Positions 1 through 6,107 of a stretch of DNA of 45,281 nucleotides are shown here, piece after piece (position 1 is the stretch's first letter; every line of letters begins with the position of its first letter). Made by a program: the position numbers and the translations under genes. The notes below the pieces were generated by a model that made no database searches, had not been told where the DNA came from, and was given only the letters and a program-made list of their open reading frames with translations. The stretch comes from Arcicella sp. (GTDB lineage Bacteria; Bacteroidota; Bacteroidia; Cytophagales; Spirosomataceae), in NCBI GenBank assembly GCA_025454855.1, contig JALONS010000011.1:1-45281 (forward strand). Direction: 5' to 3'.

Positions 1-87
1 AGGGGCTAAGAAAAAATAATTTCACTCACAAGTTATTACTAATCAGTAAATTAAGTCATTTTCGTGGGAAGTTTGCCCCAAATTTAA

Positions 88-369
88 GTGAATCGCCAAA
101 AGTGGTTTCAGGGCTGGAACGCCACACCCGAAGAGCAACGGGTTAAATTTGTGAGTATTGCCCGATTTGTGAAAGAACACCCCAATTTTAATTCTCATTA
201 CGTGAATAATCCTGATGTGCAAAACAGAGATTTAGCTTTGATGAGAATGATTAGCGATGCCATTAGTAAACAGCGTAGAAGTGAACTGGAACTCTACAAA
301 TTATACATAAATGACGGAGCATTTAAAGTAGCATTAGAAGATTCAATCAGGCGAATGGTTGAGGTGTGA
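88..369 (+). pseudogene. Possible C-terminal remnant of a type I restriction subunit (HsdR-like)
   Basis: A 93-codon frame from a GTG, with a TAA directly before it and two more in-frame stops in the first 54 bases. The sequence is hydrophilic and helical. The stretch NPDVQNRDLAL followed by QRRSELELYKLY and a final basic helix resembles, from memory, the extreme C-terminus of type I restriction R subunits. That family is about 1000 residues long, so at most the last tenth would remain. Context fits: hsdM and hsdS lie at the other end of the window, and if the molecule is circular this fragment sits where hsdR would be expected, just past the transposase. It could instead be an unrelated small protein of unknown function. 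The family call is from recognition only and is the weakest part of this entry. Confidence 0.4.
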
Positions 370-377
370 TAATGAAT

Positions 378-1760
378 TTAAACCAAGTCGTCAATCGTCA
401 TCCCCAACTTATGAGCCAGCGGTAGAAAATCCATTTTAATTTTAGCAAATTCTGTTGGATACTGCTGGCTCATGTAATCTAAACTATACGCTTGAAAAGT
501 AGCTCCTTCTGAGAAGTTTTGCAAGAAATCTTTTTTTGAATTCTTATCGCCTTTAAAGCTATTCAATGCCAATTCCGCTAAAAATGTTGGTTTATCAGAC
601 ACCACATCAGCTTGTAACTGTTTCATGATTTTTTTCATAATTTGCCCATTCGTAGTAAAAATTTGATTTACAAAATCTATTCTTTTCTGAAAATAGGTCT
701 TCCTTAAATCATCTTTTAGACGGTCTATTGCCACGATTTGCTTTTCAACTGCTTGTAAATCAGCTTGTTGTTTTTTCTTTTTTTGGAGTGCCTGTTTTTT
801 TACTTCTCCAGAGTCAATAATATTCGGCACTGCGACCATCTTTTGAAGATATTTTCCCATATCTTTCACCACTCCCCTACCGTATTCCTTTATGCTGTAT
901 AAAACACCGTCTTTAATTTGTTGGTAGGAGTATTTTTTGAACCAAGAAAGCACCACTTTTTCCCCTACAAATTCTTTAACTAATACCGTAATTTCCTCAA
1001 TTTGTTCATGATTCAAAGAATCGTTTTGTACATCATTATTCTTCGAGTTTTTATAGATAAAGAATTTTAAGCGAGTCACCTTTTTTCCAACTTTAATCTC
1101 CTCAAAATCAAAATAAAGTTCTGAGTTCTTGATTAATTCAGTTCTTGCCTGATTAACAACTTTGAGTTTAAAATCAAAGTAATTTTTATATCTATCTGTT
1201 AAACCAAATTTCTCTTTCAACTCTTCAACTTCAAACTCAAACGTTCTAAACCGTTCAAATTCTTTGCAAAATTCATAAAAACGAATGGCGTAAATACTGT
1301 CCAGATACATAATATTACGAATATCTAAAACCGTAAAATTATCTTTAATCTGAAGTAGAAAAGGTTTTATGTTTTTTGAAAATTCAAAAGTAAAATAGCC
1401 TTCTTTTTTATGATAGACAATTGAACTAAAAAAATTGGCTTCTAATCTGATTCTATCGTCTTCATAATACAAATCCTTTTTACGGAGTTTCGTTAATTCC
1501 TCTTGCAAATAGGTATGTATATTTTTAGCTTTCCCACCAACGAACTCCTGAAATTCTTTAATGGAAATACTAATTTCAGGCATTTCGTCACCACTTTGGT
1601 CAATGGAAGCAACCACTTTCAAAAATACTTTCATTTGAACCGCCGTAATATCAAACTTTGCGTTGATGATTGGATTGGTTTTAATTAATCTATAAGGATC
1701 TTTAGAAATAGCTTGTAATGCCATTTCTCTTTTTTCAGCGGGTAGTGAGGGGGTATCCAT
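378..1760 (-). CDS. repB: Plasmid replication initiator, Rep_3 (RepB/RepE-like) family
   Basis: A 460-residue protein with the usual Rep_3 order. A first winged helix spans about residues 25-150, starting near NPIINAKFDIT and including the EISISIKEF segment. A second winged helix spans about 150-245, including TVLDIRNIMYL, YAIRFYEFCKEFERF and the VEELKEKFGL helix. A long basic, probably coiled-coil tail follows from about residue 315. Family members bind iterons as monomers to open the origin and bind inverted half-sites as dimers to repress their own promoter. Both kinds of site lie directly upstream, between 1831 and 2367. The ATG at 1760 is preceded by a TAnnTTTG-type box about 35 bp away. 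The tail makes it longer than minimal Rep_3 proteins (250-350 residues). The family call is firm; the role of the tail is unknown. Confidence 0.9.
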   Translation of the reverse strand: MDTPSLPAEKREMALQAISKDPYRLIKTNPIINAKFDITAVQMKVFLKVVASIDQSGDEMPEISISIKEFQEFVGGKAKNIHTYLQEELTKLRKKDLYYEDDRIRLEANFFSSIVYHKKEGYFTFEFSKNIKPFLLQIKDNFTVLDIRNIMYLDSIYAIRFYEFCKEFERFRTFEFEVEELKEKFGLTDRYKNYFDFKLKVVNQARTELIKNSELYFDFEEIKVGKKVTRLKFFIYKNSKNNDVQNDSLNHEQIEEITVLVKEFVGEKVVLSWFKKYSYQQIKDGVLYSIKEYGRGVVKDMGKYLQKMVAVPNIIDSGEVKKQALQKKKKQQADLQAVEKQIVAIDRLKDDLRKTYFQKRIDFVNQIFTTNGQIMKKIMKQLQADVVSDKPTFLAELALNSFKGDKNSKKDFLQNFSEGATFQAYSLDYMSQQYPTEFAKIKMDFLPLAHKLGMTIDDLV

Positions 1761-1795
1761 CGCAAAAACGACTATTGTTTTAGAGTGTCGTAATT

Positions 1796-1803
1796 CAAAG
1801 TTA
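1796..1803 (-). promoter_or_regulatory. Candidate -7 box of the rep promoter
   Basis: Read on the minus strand this is TAACTTTG, an exact match to the Bacteroidota -7 consensus TAnnTTTG, about 36 bp before the rep ATG. A TTTG lies upstream but only about 15 bp away, closer than usual for a -33 box. The inverted half-iterons at 1831-1860 lie just upstream, where bound Rep could repress. Confidence 0.35.
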
Positions 1804-1830
1804 CAAATATCATTTTAACAAATTTAATAA

Positions 1831-1860
1831 AGACGACTTTATTTTTACGGAGTCGTTTTA
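1831..1860. promoter_or_regulatory. Inverted half-iterons between rep and the iteron array (putative Rep operator)
   Basis: The left part reads GACGACTTTA, the reverse complement of the iteron core TAAAAGTCGTC/T. The right part reads GAGTCGTTTTA in iteron orientation. Such a facing pair of iteron halves beside the rep promoter is the standard target of Rep dimers in Rep_3 plasmids. The role is inferred from that analogy. Confidence 0.5.
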
Positions 1861-1862
1861 AA

Positions 1863-1967
1863 CCCTATAAAAGTCGTTTTTAAACCCTATAAAAGTCGTT
1901 TTTAAACCCTATAAAAGTCGTTTTAAACCCTATAAAAGTCGTTTTAAACCCTATAAAAGTCGTTTTT
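1863..1967 (+). repeat. Five tandem iterons
   Basis: The unit CCCTATAAAAGTCGTTTT starts at 1863, 1885, 1907, 1928 and 1949. The spacing is 22, 22, 21 and 21 bp, so the copies fall on one face of the helix at two turns each. The only differences are one extra T in some spacers. This matches Rep-binding iterons. Confidence 0.92.
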
Positions 1968-2158
1968 AAGCGTACAGTAAATTGAAAATCAATTAGTTAC
2001 GACTCACGAAAGATAGAAAGAAAGAAAAGAGAAAAGAGTAACAAACAAGAAATCTTTATTACTAAAAATAATAGTGTTAAACTTTGGAAAGAATAATTGC
2101 TCTTCAGTAAACTTTTATACATACATTTTGATATTAAAACCATTGCAATGTTGATTGA

Positions 2159-2367
2159 CCCTATAAAAGTCGTTTTATAATTCTTTAAAACAATTTACTT
2201 TTTTGATATTGTAAAGAATCTTTTAGAAAGTGATAAAATACTCATACCCTATAAAAGTCGTTTTATAATTAAATCTCCTTTTTATTATAAAATACAACAT
2301 ACTGATTATCAGGTAGTTAATATGTGTCAGAAGGTTAGTGAATATTTACCCTATAAAAGTCGTTTTT
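2159..2367 (+). repeat. Three further dispersed iterons
   Basis: Exact copies of the same core lie at 2159-2176, 2247-2264 and 2349-2367, in the same orientation but 88 and 102 bp apart. The stretches between them are very AT-rich. They may form part of the origin or act as extra Rep-titration sites controlling copy number. Confidence 0.88.
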
Positions 2368-2443
2368 AGAATTTCATAGGATAAATCACCATAAAAATAG
2401 ATACAAATAGTACTATTTTTTATTATAATGATAAATAATTATC

Positions 2444-2451
2444 TATTTTTG
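2444..2451 (+). promoter_or_regulatory. Candidate -7 box for parA
   Basis: TATTTTTG matches TAnnTTTG. It lies downstream of the first possible start (2428) and 21 bp before the ATG at 2473, so it favours the later start. No TTTG is visible at the -33 position, only T-rich DNA. Confidence 0.4.
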
Positions 2452-2472
2452 TTTAAAAATATACAACTTGTT

Positions 2473-3417
2473 ATGTTAAATCAAGATATTGTACTTCGTT
2501 TCTTGCAGATGAAACCAGCTTTAAACCATTCTCAAATAGAGAAAGAAGCGGGATTACCTTCAAAAACACTTTATAAAGCTCAAGGAGGACTCATTAATCT
2601 CAATGAAAACCATCTTTCAAAACTTTTGCCTGTTTTGCGAGGCTATGGTTATTCAGAAGAGTTATTTAGTAAAGCGAAAGTTATTTCAGTAGTAAATCAC
2701 AAAGGAGGTGTGGGTAAAACAACATCAACCATCAACATTGGAAAGGCATTGAGTCTGATGGGAAACAGAGTTTTAATGATAGATATTGACTCGCAAGGAA
2801 ACTTGTCTCAATGTTTCGGGATTCATCGCCCTGTGAGCCAATTAATTGATGCTCTTTTGGACAAAACACCTTTACCAGTTATTGAAATTGAGCCAAAGTT
2901 GCATATTGTTCCATCCGATATTCAAATGGCTTATCGTGAGTTGGAATTGGTGAACTCAATCGGTAGTGAAAAGAGACTTTATAATAAGCTGGTGCCTTAC
3001 TTAGATAAATATGATTATATTCTTATTGATTGCCCACCATCACTTAATATTTTAACTACCTGTTCATTGGTAGCTTCTCATGAGTGTTTGATTCCAATTC
3101 AACCCGAAGCATCTGCTTATCATGGTGTTGAGAATCTTTTTAATAGGATTTTTGAAATTAGAGAACATCTTAATTATTCCTTGAAAGTGAAAGGGATTTT
3201 TTTTACAATGGTACATAAAAATCAAAGTGTTCATCGTGGAATGATTGACCATATTAAAGAAGTATATTCCCACTTTACCATTTTCGATACCCTGATTGAG
3301 GTTTCGACCACCATTAAGCAATCACAGGTTGCAAAGAAGGATTTATTTACTTATTCTGGTAAATCAGGGTCGGCAAACCAGTACATGGAATTAACAAAGG
3401 AAGTAATTAAACTTTAA
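2473..3417 (+). CDS. parA: ParA family partition ATPase
   Basis: A 314-residue protein. Residues about 5-45 look like a small helix-turn-helix (HSQIEKEAGLPSKTLYKAQGG). The deviant Walker A KGGVGKTTS lies at about 77-85, DIDSQGN (Walker A') at about 104-110, and the Walker B segment YILIDCPPS at about 182-190. ParA ATPases bind DNA non-specifically as ATP dimers and move ParB-bound plasmids. An N-terminal DNA-binding segment suggests this one may also repress its own operon, as in type Ia systems. An in-frame ATG at 2428 would add 15 residues, but the candidate promoter lies between the two starts, so I use 2473. parB follows after 11 bp. Confidence 0.92.
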   Translation: MLNQDIVLRFLQMKPALNHSQIEKEAGLPSKTLYKAQGGLINLNENHLSKLLPVLRGYGYSEELFSKAKVISVVNHKGGVGKTTSTINIGKALSLMGNRVLMIDIDSQGNLSQCFGIHRPVSQLIDALLDKTPLPVIEIEPKLHIVPSDIQMAYRELELVNSIGSEKRLYNKLVPYLDKYDYILIDCPPSLNILTTCSLVASHECLIPIQPEASAYHGVENLFNRIFEIREHLNYSLKVKGIFFTMVHKNQSVHRGMIDHIKEVYSHFTIFDTLIEVSTTIKQSQVAKKDLFTYSGKSGSANQYMELTKEVIKL

Positions 3418-3428
3418 TAGAATTAACG

Positions 3429-4274
3429 ATGGCAAAAGACTTTATGACTGGTTTAAAATCAGTTACAGCTCAATTACCTAATTCCACTTTTTCGGAGGTA
3501 GAAAAGATTAAAAAGGAATTGATAATTGTTGAAGAACTTAGACAATTTATTACCCCTTTATCGAGTGAAGAATTCAAAAACTTAGAATCAAATCTCTTAA
3601 AACAGGGATGTAAAGATCCTCTGGCTATTTGGGAAACGTCACAAGGTGTATTAGATGAAAATGCTCAAAACCCTGATGAATCCGCTTTCGTACTGATTGA
3701 TGGACACAATAGGTACACTATTTGTCAAAAATTCGGATTAGATTTTAAGATAGTTCTTCTACGGTTTGAAAGTATAGAACAGGTTAAGGATTATATGATT
3801 GACTATCAATTAGGTCGTCGAAATCTAACACCAGAGCAGATGTCATATTTTAGAGGATTGCGGTATAATCGAGAAAAAGGGAGCCAAGGAAAGTACGATA
3901 GAACCGAAAAAGATGGAGATTTCTCTGAAATTTTAGCCGCCGAGTTTAAAGTAAGTCCAAGAACGATTAAGAATGATGGCAATTTTGCAGCAGGAATAGC
4001 GAAGTTAGTACCTGAACTTCAGCAACAAGTTTTAACTGGAAAAATTAACCCAAGTCGCTCATTGATACAAGATTTGGGACGTAAGGAAGAAATATTAACT
4101 GGAACATTATCATCTTTAAATCTTGTTTCTGAACAAGCTGAAGATAAGACAGTAGAAGATAATGAAGCTCTTATTCGTAAAAAAGAAATAGCACGCTTAG
4201 TGATAAATATATCAACAAAATCTGATTATCTGAAATTAGTTCAAAAAGTCAAAGATTTAAAAAAATTTTTGTAA
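3429..4274 (+). CDS. parB: ParB family partition protein
   Basis: A 281-residue protein with a ParB N-terminal nuclease-like/CTPase fold at about residues 34-125, containing the family motif DGHNRY at 91-96. The segment LGRRNLTPEQ follows at about 128, then a helix-turn-helix at about 165-186 (SEILAAEFKVSPRTIKND). The C-terminal region from about 215 is helical and presumably dimerises. It probably loads on a centromere site and is moved by the ParA encoded 11 bp upstream; the two form one operon. Candidate sites are the inverted repeat just after this gene (4290-4332) and the GTAACGTTAC palindromes near 36980. The residue numbering is approximate. Confidence 0.88.
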   Translation: MAKDFMTGLKSVTAQLPNSTFSEVEKIKKELIIVEELRQFITPLSSEEFKNLESNLLKQGCKDPLAIWETSQGVLDENAQNPDESAFVLIDGHNRYTICQKFGLDFKIVLLRFESIEQVKDYMIDYQLGRRNLTPEQMSYFRGLRYNREKGSQGKYDRTEKDGDFSEILAAEFKVSPRTIKNDGNFAAGIAKLVPELQQQVLTGKINPSRSLIQDLGRKEEILTGTLSSLNLVSEQAEDKTVEDNEALIRKKEIARLVINISTKSDYLKLVQKVKDLKKFL

Positions 4275-4289
4275 TATATTGATTTTCAA

Positions 4290-4332
4290 TTAATTAATCA
4301 TAAGTGCAAAATTTGCACTTATGATTAATTAA
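4290..4332. terminator. 21-bp perfect inverted repeat after parB: bidirectional terminator or centromere
   Basis: The arms 4290-4310 and 4312-4332 are perfectly complementary around a single base, with the central part GTGCAAA-A-TTTGCAC. The repeat starts 16 bp after the parB stop. The right arm is followed by a short A run on the top strand, not a T run, so it is not a classical terminator for parB. A site this long and perfect could equally be parS. Confidence 0.5.
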
Positions 4333-5176
4333 AAATTACTTCAATTGCAATTATGATTTAAATTTTGGTGCTGATATTGGTAAATTTCCGCTATTTATCA
4401 TCGACAGGAATAATTTATTTCAAAAAGGCATCAATAAAACAGTAGATGACCAAGGTTTTATCTGATAAGTTCTCTATTTCATGTAGCTTTATGATTTGAC
4501 AACCCCAAATTACTATGAATAGGCGGTTTCATCAAATGTATAAGATAGCAAGTTAATTTAAGAAGGTAAACGGTAAAGCTATCAATCATTATAACTACTC
4601 GCAAATTTTTAATTAATAAAGGTCAAGCATTCTTGAAAATTATCAATAAGATTATTGAGGATAAGTGATTGATTAGTAAGAGAGTACATTGTACCGTAAT
4701 GTCCATAGATAGGCAAACTACCAATAACTTTTAAATAATGGAATTGAGAATTTACCGATTTTATCATTGTTAATATGTTTAATCAACGTTACCAGTAGTC
4801 TTTTTGTATTTTCATTAATAAGTGTATAGGTCCGAATTAGAATAAAGCTTTTATCAAAATTGATGCAAACCATCTCTCGTGACACTTAGTTTATAAAGAA
4901 TTAAAGACTAATGAGAATCCAGATTTACTTGTGAATAAGTCAGTAGACTCAAAAATCCAAAGTAACAAGTATATGTTTGGGGGATCTTCGAACTCATGAG
5001 TAAACGAGTCAATATTACCCTAAAGATTAGGTTTTTACCAAAAGTGATAAATATCCTGACTTACTTTAATACTTTTATTAAAACAATGTTAAGCGAAGAA
5101 AATATTTTTGGAACATTTTTTGTTACAGACTTTAATTAGTATTAATAGTCCACAAATCTCTTTTAAACAACTACCC
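4333..5176. other. Non-coding stretch with gene debris
   Basis: About 840 bp without an intact gene. A short frame at about 4355-4463 on the plus strand (containing GADIGKFPLFIIDR) ends in two stops and has coding character. The minus strand holds a broken frame at 4612-4873. Nothing else is recognisable. Confidence 0.5.
4612..4873 (-). pseudogene. Broken small gene of unknown family
   Basis: From an ATG at 4873 about 50 codons read well (MVCINFDKSFILIRTYTL and onward to GKFSIPLF), then stop. A one-base shift at about 4728-4735 opens a second frame (KVIGSLPIYGHYGTMYSL and onward) that runs to about 4612. The two halves join smoothly, which suggests a frameshifted gene of about 85 codons or the end of a larger one. 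I do not recognise the family. Chance open frames in AT-rich DNA cannot be excluded. Confidence 0.3.
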
Positions 5177-5845
5177 ATGAAAAGGAATATTGCAACTACA
5201 CAATCCTGTTTACCGACGCTAACCATAGCATTATCTGATAAATTAAAGGCAGAACTTATCATCTTACTTGAATCTAAGAAGATGTTCAAAGTAAAAAAAG
5301 TATTAGCTTCCAATTCGAATGTATTTGAGGACATTGAAACTTTAGAATCGGATTATTTACTCATTGATACAGATTTTCCCTGTGAGGGTGGATTTGGTTT
5401 TTTAAAAAAATTATCTCGGATAAAACCCCGAACTAAAGTCATCTTGTATTCTAATTCAACAAATCCTGACCTTTTAAAGATATTCCTGAACTCTCCTGCA
5501 CAAGGATTTATACAAAAAGGGTGTAGCCTAAAAGAATTTATAGACCATCTAAAAGCAATTTTTGAAGGAAGAAGAATTGTGTATTCTAAAATTGAACCAT
5601 CCAATGAGGGGAAGCAATTCAAAGAGAACTGTAAATCTATGGAGATAACGTATGATTTATCAGTTTTAACAGAACGAGAATTGGATGTTTGGGAATTACT
5701 GTCGGAAGCAAAAATGGAGAAACAAATTGCGGAAAGTTTGTATATAAGTTTAAACACCGTTAAAACTCACAAAAGTAATATTTCAAAAAAATTAGGTATA
5801 AAAAACGATAGGCGATTATCCACTTTTGTTATGCAAAATATATAA
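5177..5845 (+). CDS. LuxR/NarL-type response regulator
   Basis: A 222-residue protein. Residues about 14-130 form a receiver-like domain with a probable phosphoacceptor Asp64 (LLIDTDFP), a Ser at about 92 in the VILYSNS strand and Lys114 (FIQKG). The usual N-terminal acidic pair is reduced to one Asp (ALSDK), so phosphorylation may be weak or altered. Residues about 164-215 are a LuxR-type helix-turn-helix (LTERELDVWELL, then ISLNTVKTHKSNISKKLGI). No sensor kinase is nearby. The ATG at 5177 is preferred over 5108 because the receiver begins soon after it. A strong hairpin follows. It may control the large surface-protein genes downstream; that is inference from position only. Confidence 0.85.
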   Translation: MKRNIATTQSCLPTLTIALSDKLKAELIILLESKKMFKVKKVLASNSNVFEDIETLESDYLLIDTDFPCEGGFGFLKKLSRIKPRTKVILYSNSTNPDLLKIFLNSPAQGFIQKGCSLKEFIDHLKAIFEGRRIVYSKIEPSNEGKQFKENCKSMEITYDLSVLTERELDVWELLSEAKMEKQIAESLYISLNTVKTHKSNISKKLGIKNDRRLSTFVMQNI

Positions 5846-5892
5846 CGTATATACAAAAGAGTTATAGTACTTTAGAGTGAACTCTAAATGCT

Positions 5893-5933
5893 ACTAAAGT
5901 ATGATTTTATGATTTGTAAAATCATACTTTAGT
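5893..5933 (+). terminator. 17-bp stem hairpin after the response regulator
   Basis: Arms 5893-5909 and 5917-5933 pair perfectly with a 7-base loop. The 3' side is followed by GCGATTTT. A second small inverted repeat (TTTAGAGT-GA-ACTCTAAA, 5871-5888) precedes it. This is a likely transcription stop; an operator role for the smaller repeat is possible. Confidence 0.6.
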
Positions 5934-5960
5934 GCGATTTTACACAAAAAAATAATTTTA

Positions 5961-5968
5961 TAGCTTTG
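5961..5968 (+). promoter_or_regulatory. Candidate -7 box upstream of the GIGT-repeat genes
   Basis: TAGCTTTG fits TAnnTTTG exactly and lies about 140 bp before the ATG at 6108. The -33 position is only T-rich. It would leave a long leader. It could drive all three GIGT genes, which are spaced 23 and 36 bp apart. Confidence 0.45.
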
Positions 5969-6107
5969 TGAAAAAACTAAGCCTAATTAACTAACTGCAT
6001 TTTATTTTCCTTTCTTTACTTAGAACTAATGTGTTAAGATTAATGAGCAATAGTTTGCATTCTTGGTTCTAACACAATATACAATACATCTTTCTATCCA
6101 TATACCC

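Larger units (their letters stand above)
1838..2440. other. Probable origin of replication (oriV)
   Basis: This 600-bp non-coding region lies between the divergent rep and parA genes. It holds a tight five-iteron block, a purine-rich stretch around 2010-2050 and three spaced iterons in AT-rich DNA. I see no clear DnaA box. The assignment rests on the iterons and the adjacent initiator gene. Confidence 0.8.

Noticed and set aside
1863-1967. CRISPR-like array
   Set aside because: The 18-bp units are separated by only 3-4 constant bases, with no variable spacers. They fit iterons beside a Rep gene.
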